Shown piece after piece: positions 5,401 through 11,067 of a stretch of 11,067 bases of DNA. The translations under genes and the position numbers were made by a program. Below the pieces are notes generated by a model. The model had not been told where the DNA came from and made no database searches. It was given only the letters and a program-made list of their open reading frames with translations. How positions within the stretch are numbered: the first letter of the stretch is position 1; each line of letters begins with the position of its first letter. This DNA is from Phoronis ovalis (taxonomy: Eukaryota; Phoronida; Phoronidae): contig JAOXYB010056723.1 of the NCBI GenBank assembly GCA_028565635.1, forward strand, positions 1 through 11,067, given 5' to 3'.

Positions 5401-8101
5401 CAATTTACTGACAGCACCATTACAGAGTAGCTGACCTCCAAGTAATCATAGAAACTGTCTACGATATAAAGGGAGCGATTTCCTCTTTTAAATAATTTGA
5501 GAGTGTCAACTGAATGCATATTTGAATGGAATTTGAATTTTGTCGCGTTTTCTTATAATTTCCCACAAAACTGGAAGCTAAGGAAATTTACACTAATTCC
5601 TAGATGACTGTGGATTGTGGTAACATAAACTACTCATAACCACACCAACAATCAATACAATCGTTCTTTACACTACTAATTACATTGAAACCTCACAACT
5701 TACAATTCTTTTTTATGTATGCATCTTGCTGTCTGTGTTTCAGTGTTTAACAGACAACGCTCCTTCCTGCCACACTTCAGTTGCTTGCATTCCGGGCCTG
5801 AGAAGGTAAATAGATGTAATACTATAATGATCTCATAACAATGTAGTATCTATTTCCAAAATAGAAGGGCACTCTACCATAAATCTATTTAATTTATTTA
5901 TATTCTTGCAAACAGGAGATCCAATCACACTGGCCTTTGTTAACAGCAAGTTGAACAAAACAAGAAAACACAAAAAAATTAGGAACGTTTTTTATTGCTT
6001 GCTAACTCAATGACAGTTCCTTCAAACTAACTAAAATCAAACTAACTTTAAACTTTTTAATCTGGTTCACTTACTGTTTTTCCCATTCTCATACTGTGTC
6101 ATTTTAAGCCACTCTTTCTTGTGTGGAGAATCAGGACTAGCATTCTGCAATGGGATATAGCAAAATTAGAAACAGCTGAGACTGAGAGGAAAATGTTCAA
6201 ATGCTCATTATTGAATATTACATATTTTTTAAAACCAATTTTTAAAATATTAAAAATGTATACTCAAATTGTACGAAGTGTACTGCTTGAATATAAAGTG
6301 TAACTTCTGTTAAGTCATATTCAAATATTATTACCCATTAATTAATATTTATTTAGTATATATCTTATTTTTGTTACTGCTAGGAGTATTTCTTTATTGA
6401 TGTTACTGTTAGAAATAAAGATATGAGTACAGAACTGTCAATTATCTAAGTATATATTAACCTATAATTAATCCATCTAACACATGCAGACAGAAAAGCA
6501 AAAGTCAAAAGTGGTTCAGGCAAAGGTATCATGTTTTAATTTATTAATATTATGTTACTCTCAAAGCTAGCAGATTCCATGCGGCCATATAGACATCAAC
6601 AATCTAACAAAATTTAAAATCTATTTATTAGCATTTCCACATGGCGGCCAATTCAAGACCAAAATATTTACAAATACAATTTAACATTAAAAAGAAATGC
6701 GTCAACTTTTTCTTAATTCCAGGAAACCAAAAAATAATACTATTTTAATTGTGCTACAGGTCTTTTAAATTGTGCAACACACTTGCGAAAAAAGGTCATA
6801 CTTTAACGGTTGATAAAAATGCTATAGTTTAAATGATCATAAGTTTTATGTGGAAATATAATATAAAGAGACAAGGCTGTCTTGAAACAGGTCACTGCAC
6901 ACAGCAGCTTTCATATCAAAAATATTTTATCACTTCCCTTCCCATTGTTAACTCAGGACATGTAATAAAATCATGATATTAAATGACACACACACAATAA
7001 GGTAAGCTTATACAATTAATAGGCACTCAGGAGTACTGAACAACCTACACAATAACTTCAAGTAAATTATCAATATCCCACCATAAAGAACTATTGAATT
7101 ATGAATAGTCACTTAATCATAAATTATCAGAACTTCAGGGACTTCTTTGTCCCTTAATTAGGAACTACTTCAAACATAATAAAGACTCAATAATGTTCAA
7201 TTATCAGGTAAGATGCTACACTTCTGAAGATTGAAACCCTGGGGAGGTTATAACTTTGGTGGATACCTGCCAACCGACCCCAAAAAGCCTGACCATGTTT
7301 ATATATCTAGATAATACTAAAACACAGTACTATATTTATACCCTATATCCATATTTATGCCCAGAATAGATATATTTGATGTGTATTGTGTCTGTATTGA
7401 GGTAATGATATTGTAACTGGGATTGAAGGTTACCTTTCCCATTTGGCCACATAACCCAAAGTTTTACCCACACGATTTTTTTTTTGGTTTGTGGAATAAA
7501 TCAATACTTACTGATTAATAATTTGTTGCATTCTCAGCACAAAATAACCCTTTTCACAAGAAAACGATTATTAGTCCATTATTCTATCTTTTAATTGTGT
7601 GTTAAAAAAATAATAACATTATTTTCCACTAACAATTTATTTGGTATACATCAAATTGATGGCTTTGCGAAAGCTATTTGTTTTGTAATAAAACATTTAT
7701 TTAATACTGTGTCATAATGTTGGCTACAAAGCCTTGGTATACACGTCTGTAATGAGTCATGTAGTGAATTAAAGAGGTGTTATATTACAAAAAAAGTAAA
7801 TTGCATCTGAGTGGTATTGCCAAGAACAGGTAGTATGTTAATCAATAAATTATGTAATACAGTAAAAGTGTTAAGTATTGTACAGTCGTGTTCCAAGGCA
7901 ACAAAAAAAAAAACTCACAACAGGTACCAATTCGTCCAACTTCAATTTCTTTACATTTTTATTCCCATTTCCTCTGTGTTTAAGACGTCCGCCATCTCTG
8001 AAATCAGGCTTTTCAAAGTGACCGTCTTTTTTGAACTTCTGTTTTGCCTCGGACAAGCATGTAATGGCCAATATAGCCACCACAACGATGAGAACTTTCA
8101 T
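2223..8101 (-). CDS. testican/SPOCK-like (Carrier-of-Wingless type) secreted proteoglycan core, spliced, 8 exons seen, 3' end not found
   Basis: Seen: eight exons join without a phase conflict as 8101-7919, 6144-6075, 5797-5704, 5287-5179, 4448-4202, 3763-3452, 2920-2720 and 2432-2223. Intron phases in order are 0, 1, 2, 0, 1, 1, 1, and 1 leaving the last exon. The product is about 475 residues plus an unseen tail. Domain order is signal peptide (1-19), basic region, N-terminal EWLKMTQY motif (about 72-79), four-cysteine follistatin-type hairpin (C88, C93, C99, C110), Lys/His-rich linkers, start of the SPARC-type EC domain (C236, RLADWF), Gly/Lys/His repeat, EF-hand pair (354-365, 386-397) and thyroglobulin type-1 domain (409-475, CWCV 454-457). 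Known: hairpin, EC, then thyroglobulin is the testican order; SMOC has thyroglobulin before EC and SPARC has none. Family members are extracellular heparan/chondroitin sulphate proteoglycans, and fly Cow modulates Wingless spreading. Odd: no Kazal subdomain, and no acidic or SG-rich glycosaminoglycan tail in the part seen. Exon edges are read from splice consensus only. Confidence 0.9.
2720..2920 (-). CDS. testican-like exon 7: EC domain with two EF-hands
   Basis: Acceptor ttttgttttacag and donor TACT|GTAAGT bound 201 bases, phase 1 on both sides. It encodes CACREPVTWEFLHLD, then EF-loop 1 DKNNNTLLSAKE (354-365), a linker with C377 and C385, EF-loop 2 DHDKNGDLSYPE (386-397) and WCCCFGQY. Loop positions 1, 3, 5, 9 and 12 carry oxygen-bearing residues in both loops, so both should bind calcium. 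The EWCxCF ending is diagnostic for testicans and continues into LPPC in the next exon, as in the vertebrate proteins. This is the most confidently assigned exon together with exon 8. Confidence 0.93.
2921..3451 (-). other. intron 6 of the testican-like gene
   Basis: AT-rich, with many stops in every minus-strand frame, between donor AAAAG|GTAAAA and acceptor ttttgttttacag. No exon, RNA gene or repeat was recognised. The second intron of this size class (2433-2719) also appears empty. Confidence 0.8.
3452..3763 (-). CDS. testican-like exon 6: start of SPARC-type EC domain plus Gly-Lys-His repeat
   Basis: Acceptor gggtgtttttcag and donor AAAAG|GTAAAA bound 312 bases, phase 1 on both sides. 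It begins NCNKDQMSHMQQRLADWF, matching the first Cys and helix A of the EC domain (in SPARC and testicans, Cys then a helix with R-L/M-x-D-W-F/L). After the helix a charged segment runs into about 45 residues built from GKGKHH-type units, then NRFQRDVVEVAEEQKG. In known testicans this position, between helix A and the EF-hand part, is a short variable loop, so the repeat is a loop insertion. His clusters could bind metal ions, and Lys could bind sulphated sugars; both are inference. Confidence 0.88.
3497..3629 (-). repeat. 18-bp tandem repeat coding for GKGKHH-type units
   Basis: On the plus strand the unit is close to atgtttccccttcccgtg, with two nearly identical adjacent copies at about 3536-3572 and more diverged copies on each side. 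All keep the reading frame of exon 6. Divergence increases outward, as expected for central slippage or unequal exchange. Confidence 0.85.
3764..4201 (-). other. intron 5 of the testican-like gene
   Basis: AT-rich, between donor CAAA|GTAAGT and acceptor gggtgtttttcag. It was read through on the minus strand for a missing Kazal exon (a symmetric phase 1-1 exon would fit here). No Cys-rich open segment with splice sites was found. Confidence 0.75.
4202..4448 (-). CDS. testican-like exon 5: charged linker with FQRPD repeats
   Basis: Acceptor gcatttatttgtag and donor CAAA|GTAAGT bound 247 bases, in phase 0 and out phase 1. It encodes 82 residues starting KKAMKHYKNAHKMKEIP. It then has an acidic run (YIEEEKEKPK) and two 13-residue repeats, FVEKEFQRPDKVH and FVQKDFQRPDEVN, followed by a decayed third copy starting FAQKV. 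There is no cysteine, so it cannot be a Kazal domain. It lies between the follistatin hairpin and the EC domain. No known domain is recognised in it. Repeats that keep the reading frame, with changes mostly conservative, suggest it is translated. Confidence 0.82.
4264..4341 (-). repeat. 39-bp in-frame tandem repeat (FQRPD units)
   Basis: Two adjacent 39-base units (4264-4302 and 4303-4341) share most bases, including tcaggccgttgaaa. A partial third copy (about 4256-4263) lies on the left. They encode the 13-residue repeats in exon 5. Confidence 0.9.
4451..4540. repeat. 45-bp tandem duplication at the exon 5 acceptor
   Basis: Units 4451-4495 and 4496-4540 both start acaaataaatgcact and differ by one internal base (G/A) plus a small change at the end. 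On the minus strand the first unit supplies most of the acceptor tract of exon 5, so that tract is present twice. Confidence 0.9.
4541..5178 (-). other. intron 4 of the testican-like gene
   Basis: AT-rich sequence upstream of the 45-bp duplication. Read for a phase 0-0 Kazal exon, and none was found. One 30-codon minus-strand frame (about 5132-5043) follows an AG but starts right after an in-frame stop and ends in TAA, so it is not taken as an exon. Confidence 0.7.
5179..5287 (-). CDS. testican-like exon 4: Lys/His-rich linker
   Basis: Acceptor gcaattcacag and donor ATG|GTTAGT flank 109 bases, in phase 2 and out phase 0. The 36 residues begin KKLLKKLHEKKHG and continue with a segment containing FNRPDLGP, ending HDKKM. 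There is no cysteine. In vertebrate testicans the Kazal part of the follistatin domain follows the hairpin after a short linker; here the residues are basic and cysteine-free instead. FNRPD resembles the FQRPD repeat of the next exon. The function of this stretch is unknown; the basic run could bind sulphated glycans, which is inference. Confidence 0.72.
5288..5703 (-). other. intron 3 of the testican-like gene
   Basis: AT-rich, between donor GAATT|GTAAGT and acceptor gcaattcacag, joining phase 2 ends. Nothing else was recognised. The smaller intron 2 (5798-6074) is likewise empty. Confidence 0.75.
5704..5797 (-). CDS. testican-like exon 3: four-cysteine follistatin-type (EGF-like) hairpin
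   Basis: Acceptor ctatttaccttctcag and donor GAATT|GTAAGT bound a 94-base exon, in phase 1 and out phase 2. It encodes PECKQLKCGRKERC followed by ten residues and a fourth Cys. The spacing is C-x4-C-x5-C-x10-C, close to the C-x4-C-x5-C-x9-C hairpin that opens the follistatin-like domain of testicans. S85 is completed across the exon 2 junction and F116 across the exon 4 junction. The opposite strand shows a mock exon with cag and gtaaat borders, but the minus-strand reading has both the domain match and the phase fit. Confidence 0.82.
6075..6144 (-). CDS. testican-like exon 2: conserved N-terminal WL..xxQY motif
   Basis: This 70-base exon lies between acceptor cccattgcag and donor ACA|GTAAGT, in phase 0 and out phase 1. 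It encodes 23 residues, including KKEWLKMTQYENGKN. The spacing of W, L and QY matches the block near the N-terminus of vertebrate testicans, where a (Q/E)WL...QY element precedes the follistatin hairpin. It is too short for a normal ORF search. The assignment rests on the splice sites, the phase fit with exons 1 and 3, and that motif. An alternative donor one base later (phase 2) would skip exon 3 and still join exon 4 in frame, but that site lacks GT. Confidence 0.78.
6145..7918 (-). other. intron 1 of the coding region (1.77 kb)
   Basis: Runs from donor GTT|GTGAGT to acceptor cccattgcag, the longest intron seen. It is mostly AT-rich. Patches of higher GC are 6573-6655, with two similar ccatgcggcc / catggcggcc motifs, and about 7225-7300 (ctgccaaccgaccccaaaaa). 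Neither matches an exon, tRNA or known element that I recognise. A small hairpin (agggac-ttcttt-gtccct) lies at 7137-7154. Enhancers often sit in first introns, but nothing here proves one. Confidence 0.7.
7919..8101 (-). CDS. testican-like exon 1: signal peptide and basic N-terminus
   Basis: The start codon at 8101-8099 opens MKVLIVVVAILAITCLSEA, a textbook signal peptide with a short basic start, a hydrophobic core and a small residue at the likely cleavage site (after residue 19). About 40 basic, Gly/Lys/Arg-rich residues follow, ending KLDELVPV. The donor GTT|GTGAGT at 7918 leaves phase 0. An acceptor (tacatttacag) ends one base before the ATG, at 8103, so the untranslated leader very probably comes from a separate upstream exon. 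An in-frame read-through beyond the donor quickly becomes low-complexity sequence from a T run. Joined to the next exon it creates an NAS N-glycosylation sequon at residues 62-64. Confidence 0.85.
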
Positions 8102-8200
8102 TCTGTAAATGTATAAAAACAGTTCTGTAGTTTTACCTAAAGCTAGGAATAGTTCTCGATTCCAATTTAACCAACAGGTGCTACATTTAACGCTGCTTAC

Positions 8201-8218
8201 CTGTCTCCTTCCTGTCCT
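8201..8218 (-). other. possible non-coding first exon (5' UTR) of the testican-like gene
   Basis: Minus-strand sequence AGGACAGGAAGGAGACAG is followed by GTAAGC, a good donor. The acceptor ending at 8103 would complete a 98-base intron and place the ATG one base into the next exon. The 5' limit is inferred from the TATA position, giving a first exon of only about 18 bases; initiation further upstream would make it longer. Confidence 0.4.
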
Positions 8219-8237
8219 GGAATGTTACACGGAAAAT

Positions 8238-8247
8238 CTATTTTATA
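8238..8247 (-). promoter_or_regulatory. TATA box of the testican-like gene
   Basis: Read on the minus strand, 8247-8238 is TATAAAATAG, close to the metazoan TATA consensus. It lies about 145 bases before the start codon and 47 bases before the end of a possible leader exon ending at a GTAAGC donor (8200). Expected initiation about 30 bases downstream would fall near 8218-8216 (TTCCAGGAC). No other core element was recognised. In AT-rich DNA a TATA match alone is weak; the context of donor, acceptor and ATG is what supports it. Confidence 0.45.
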
Positions 8248-8543
8248 GGGGTACAAGGGTTACAAATAAAATAATAAAGTACATTAACATAGGAATGTTG
8301 TTCAAAAGAAAATACATTGTATTTAAATATACTCAGCACTGAAACATTTTATTGATTCTACAATCAATTACAGGCAAAAGCTAAATTATTAACTACACAA
8401 TTGTGCTTGACACTCTTGCATATTTTGGACTTGGCCTTTATAGTTAAAAGTCTCACAAAGTCTCGAAAAAGAGTAATGCGAGACCTAGGCGGGAATTTAT
8501 GAAATTGTGGTGGTGTGTCAAATATAGACTAATGTGTCGGTAA
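8248..8543. other. upstream flank of the testican-like promoter
   Basis: AT-rich to about 8400, then of mixed composition with no gene recognised. It ends at the hairpin element. Confidence 0.5.
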
Positions 8544-8630
8544 GTCTGAATAAATCCACCCGTTAGTGTTCCGTACCTTCTCAACTAACTTGAGAGGGTA
8601 CGGAACACTAACAGATGGATTTATTCAGAC
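8544..8630. repeat. 41-bp-arm inverted repeat, probable short MITE or foldback
   Basis: Arms 8544-8584 (gtctgaataaatccaccc...) and 8590-8630 (...ggatttattcagac) pair almost completely around a 5-base loop (ctaac), with few mismatches. Similar 9-mers tgtgtcggt (8533-8541) and tgtgttggt (8634-8642) flank it and could be an aged target duplication. There is no coding capacity. Confidence 0.75.
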
Positions 8631-8692
8631 TGGTGTGTTGGTGAAACTTTTGAGGTAAACTGAAACTGTTAATTAGTGTTAATATTTGTCCT

Positions 8693-8700
8693 GTTCAGAG
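8693..8700. repeat. left target-site duplication of the hAT-like element
   Basis: gttcagag, identical to 9085-9092 on the other side of the element. Confidence 0.8.
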
Positions 8701-9084
8701 CACAGTCAGCTGGCTAAAAAGTTGTTAATATATTTCTAAATAAATAAATATTAATATAGTATCCAATGAGATATACTATCACTGCATCCTAGGTACTCTG
8801 AAAGTTGCTATTTTTCTAAATAGTAAATAAATGTTAATATAGTATCCAATGGGATATACTATCACTAGATCCTAGCCCTATATAGGTACTCTTAATATTA
8901 TCAAGTTATTATTGTAGTACCTAGGATGCAGTGTCAGATAGTATATCCCATTGGATACGATATTAATATTTATTTACTGTTTAGAAATATAGCAACTTTC
9001 AGAGTACCTAGGATGCAGTGATAGTATATCACATTGGATACTATATTAATATAGCAACTTTTTAGCCAGCTGACTGTCACTGTG
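8701..9084. mobile_element. hAT-like non-autonomous element (MITE), 384 bp
   Basis: The terminal inverted repeats share a perfect 21-base match (8704-8724 agtcagctggctaaaaagtt plus g; reverse complement at 9055-9075) and both outer ends read CACAGT inward. The right end carries an extra short GACAGT-like duplication. The element is bounded by perfect 8-bp direct repeats gttcagag at 8693-8700 and 9085-9092. An 8-bp duplication of form nTnnnnAn is typical of hAT transposons. Inside are four related copies of a tagtatccaatgrgatatact block, two in each orientation, so the whole can fold on itself. There is no transposase, and it needs one supplied from elsewhere. Confidence 0.82.
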
Positions 9085-9092
9085 GTTCAGAG
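9085..9092. repeat. right target-site duplication of the hAT-like element
   Basis: gttcagag, identical to 8693-8700; identity with the left copy suggests limited decay since insertion. Confidence 0.8.
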
Positions 9093-9540
9093 CTTAATTC
9101 AGAACAAGGTGTAGAATTACTAATTCAGTAATTGGAAGATATAGACACACAGAGATAACAGGTGAGGGGTACGTACTACTCCTTTCTTGAAATGGTTAGC
9201 CGTTGCCATCTTCAAGCTGATCATGCAGACTGATCAAGGCGCCATGCAGCAGTAGTCCCTAGTTTCATGATCTTACTATCGCTTGCCCTCTAGGTGACGT
9301 TTAGCATAGAAATCCATATTTTTTACCATTCAGACCAACGCAAAATGTCCATCTTGCATTGATTTGTATAGTGAAAGGACTACAAGTTACCTTGAGGAGT
9401 ATTAAATCAGACTTCAAGTGACAGATAACACAGTAACGAGTATCAGAGACAAACAAGAATTTATTGAATTTTTTGACACATGGTGAGTGTTTTTGCAAGA
9501 GAATATCTTCTACTGGTTTTAATACTATACTTGTAAATTA
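9093..9540. other. unassigned stretch, moderately GC-rich at 9150-9310
   Basis: No gene is supported. A 29-codon minus-strand frame (9209-9120) starts in a good context (AAGATGGC), and a 65-codon minus-strand frame covers 9498-9301, but neither product is recognised. The GC-richer segment includes ccctctaggtgacg (9287-9300), whose reverse complement is distantly CTCF-like. Confidence 0.3.
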
Positions 9541-9547
9541 TATACCC

Positions 9548-9739
9548 TGTGGTAAATAAATATGGAAAAATTTATGAATCTTAATTTTTCATGCCTGTCA
9601 TAAATGCGTTTTTCAAGAAATACACCATGTGGTAAACAAATATTTTTGGAAAATATATCCTGTGGTAAATATCCAACAAGAAAAGTATACCGTGGTAAAC
9701 AAGGCTTTGAGAAACGTGAAAAACATAATCTGTGGTAAA
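9548..9739 (+). promoter_or_regulatory. five TGTGGTAAA-type motifs in one direction
   Basis: Copies start at 9548, 9628, 9661, 9691 (CGTGGTAAA) and 9731, all on the plus strand, each followed by AT-rich sequence. TGTGGT is the core recognised by Runt-domain (Runx/Lozenge) factors. The copies could equally be remnants of a degenerate tandem repeat, because some flanks (ataYMCC before, aaatat after) are also alike. Confidence 0.35.
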
Positions 9740-9755
9740 TGCGGGAGCTGAAAAA

Positions 9756-9793
9756 AGGTGTGTGTGTGCGTGCGTGTGTATATATATATATAG
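9756..9793. repeat. compound (TG)n/(TA)n microsatellite
   Basis: gtgtgtgtgcgtgcgtgtg is followed directly by a tatata run; such alternating purine-pyrimidine tracts are prone to length change. Confidence 0.85.
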
Positions 9794-10128
9794 TGACTTT
9801 GAATGACAGTATCCCCAGGATAGTACGGTTATGAAGCTAGGACTAGGCCAGTTTGAGCATCAGCTTGCCCTCTTTCAGCTGAGTCTTTCAACAACATAAA
9901 TAAATACAAGGTTTTCTTCTAGTTTCCCGTGGCTTTGGTATAACAACAATAATACAAGAGTTCTGTGTTTCAATACATATTGCTCAACAGTTAATTATAA
10001 ATAATAAATTTATATGTTAGCTAGCCCAGGATGTTAACATCACTTGGACATTCAATTTCAAACTTTTGAAATTGCTACCCTGTTTGCTAGCTGTATAACT
10101 TTACTCTCAAAACATTCTAAATATCAAA
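9794..10128. other. intergenic, nothing recognised except a small hairpin
   Basis: AT-rich, with no gene supported. A short inverted repeat caatttcaaa / tttgaaattg lies at about 10053-10074. Confidence 0.45.
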
Positions 10129-10832
10129 CAGGGACATGCATTAGTTATTTATTCCTGGGTGAACTCTCTAAAAATAGTTTAGTTTTCTTATTGGCTACCT
10201 GGAATTAATTTAATTAGTGTGGCACCTCAAAGAGTGATTTAAGCATCTCAGAGTAGAGAAAAGTAGCTCTATTGGACCTTCTTCATACTGTGATAGTGTG
10301 GAGCCTCCAGAAAATCTTTTTTTTTTCAGATTTTCAAAATTTTGCTTAAGGTTTGGGTCCGAGAGTCTTTCACATACCCATGTATTAATATTTATTAGTA
10401 ACATGTAATAAATAATATTTTGTGAATTTGAGCTGGCAACAAATAGATTTCACCACCAGATGGCACCTTCTTTCCAATATTCCATACTTGCTACACTGAT
10501 TATTAAACTAATTAGTGCAACAAACTTTTACAAGATAATTTGGTGAGTGGATTAGAGCCTAGTTGTGACTGAAATAACACCAACTTGAAAATGTAGATAT
10601 ACTTTTATTACATGGCTATGTGAAATACTCTGGGACCCCAACATTAAATTTTGAAAACTGGTTTTCTGGAGGCACCTACGGACTCTCACAGTATGAAGGT
10701 CCAATAAAGCTAACTTTCCATACTGTGAGATATTTCTCTGAGGTGCCATAATAATTAAATAAATTCCAGTTAGCCAATAAAAACTATTATTCTGTAAGAT
10801 CACTACGAATAAATAACTAATGCATGTCCCTG
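10129..10832. repeat. large imperfect inverted repeat (foldback) of about 700 bp
   Basis: The left arm (about 10129-10400) and right arm (about 10592-10832) are reverse complements with scattered mismatches and small gaps. Shared blocks include cagggacatgcattagttat, ttattggcta, ggcacctca, attggaccttc, catactgtga and cctccagaaaa. The spacer is about 190 bases. No target duplication was found at the ends. Short minus-strand frames in both arms are not independent evidence of coding, because the arms are copies of one another and the right copy has stops. Confidence 0.82.
10453..10467 (+). promoter_or_regulatory. CTCF-like motif (right), in the foldback spacer
   Basis: ccaccagatggcacc fits the CTCF core consensus (CCASYAGRKGGCRC) at nearly every position, better than the copy at 844. 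Binding is inferred only. Confidence 0.4.
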
Positions 10833-10961
10833 TGGAGCAGGCGAGATATTAAGCAGTGGTATGAAGCTGCATCGCACACGGTTTTTATCACAGTATTGAC
10901 GTACAAATTGTGAATATACACAATATAAATATAACTTTGATACCTTAAATATTTTGTTTTA

Positions 10962-10967
10962 TTTATT
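10962..10967 (-). terminator. possible polyadenylation signal
   Basis: AATAAA on the minus strand, the first after the TAA at 10986. Such hexamers are common by chance in AT-rich DNA. Confidence 0.25.
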
Positions 10968-10983
10968 CATGAACAAAACAGTA

Positions 10984-11067
10984 TTACAATAAAAACAAGA
11001 GGTCTGCAGGTGCAGACAGATGCCCATCATATGATGTAGTTTCTGTAGTTGTAAAGCCATCTTTGTA
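10984..11067 (-). CDS. possible 3' end of a gene entering from the right edge
   Basis: The minus strand is open for 27 codons from the edge to a TAA at 10986-10984. The frame reads YKDGFTTTETTSYDG, followed by a short Ala/Pro/Leu end. An AATAAA lies at 10967-10962, 17 bases past the stop. The Thr/Ser-rich, low-complexity composition looks protein-like, but the piece is short, another frame is also open (from an ATG near 11059), and the product is not recognised. Confidence 0.25.
   Translation of the reverse strand, partial: YKDGFTTTETTSYDGHLSAPADLLFLL

Noticed and set aside
5744-5805. Plus-strand mini-exon with cag and gtaaat borders and several cysteines
   Set aside because: It is the shadow of exon 3 on the minus strand, which matches the testican hairpin spacing and fits the intron phases on both sides.
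9120-9209. Minus-strand 29-codon frame starting in AAGATGGCAACGG
   Set aside because: The start context is good, but the peptide is short and unrecognised, and the testican-like gene already has a closer promoter.
10210-10803. Minus-strand frames of 64 and 83 codons in the foldback arms
   Set aside because: The arms are copies of each other; the homologous frame in the right arm has stops, so the open left frame is not good evidence of coding.
11002-11017. Perfect palindrome gtctgca-gg-tgcagac
   Set aside because: Short, lies within the possible coding end at the right edge, and is not exceptional by length.
1-11067. CRISPR arrays, bacterial operons, ribosome binding sites, tRNA or rRNA genes
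   Set aside because: Spliced genes show that the DNA is eukaryotic; I saw no tRNA cloverleaf or rRNA sequence, and the repeats present are microsatellites, coding repeats or transposon ends.

Overview
This is AT-rich, intron-rich animal DNA. Most coding exons are short, they carry GT/AG splice signals, and introns and spacers make up most of the window. CpG dinucleotides are scarce except near 330-910. An invertebrate, probably an arthropod, is likely, because the main gene looks like the single testican/Carrier-of-Wingless type gene of that group. No species-level call is possible from the sequence alone.

The centre of the window (about 8250 down to 2223, minus strand) holds one multi-exon gene for a secreted, calcium-binding matrix proteoglycan core protein of the testican (SPOCK) / Drosophila Cow family. 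Eight coding exons can be chained with matching intron phases: 8101-7919, 6144-6075, 5797-5704, 5287-5179, 4448-4202, 3763-3452, 2920-2720 and 2432-2223. They encode a signal peptide, the testican N-terminal motif, a four-cysteine follistatin-type hairpin, a Lys/His-rich linker, a linker with FQRPD repeats, the first helix of the SPARC-type EC domain followed by a Gly-Lys-His repeat, two canonical EF-hands and a thyroglobulin type-1 domain with CWCV. About 475 residues are accounted for. The Kazal half of the follistatin domain was not found, nor could the last exon be fixed. A TATA box (8247-8238) and a possible tiny non-coding first exon (ending 8201) lie just upstream.

Left of this gene is the likely start of a second minus-strand gene. 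An acidic 39-codon first exon (323-207) sits under a CpG-richer promoter-like block (about 330-910) with a CCAAT-containing palindrome. The gap of about 1.3 kb between the two genes (911-2222) must contain the end of the testican gene. It also holds one unrecognised open frame on the plus strand.

Right of the testican promoter, 8340-11067 is repeat-rich and mostly non-coding. It holds a near-perfect 41-bp-arm hairpin (8544-8630), a 384-bp non-autonomous hAT-like element with a perfect 8-bp target duplication (8701-9084), five same-direction TGTGGTAAA-type motifs (9548-9739), a TG/TA microsatellite, and a large foldback with arms of about 240-270 bp (10129-10832). A CTCF-like motif sits in the spacer of that foldback. 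The last 84 bases may be the 3' end of another minus-strand gene.
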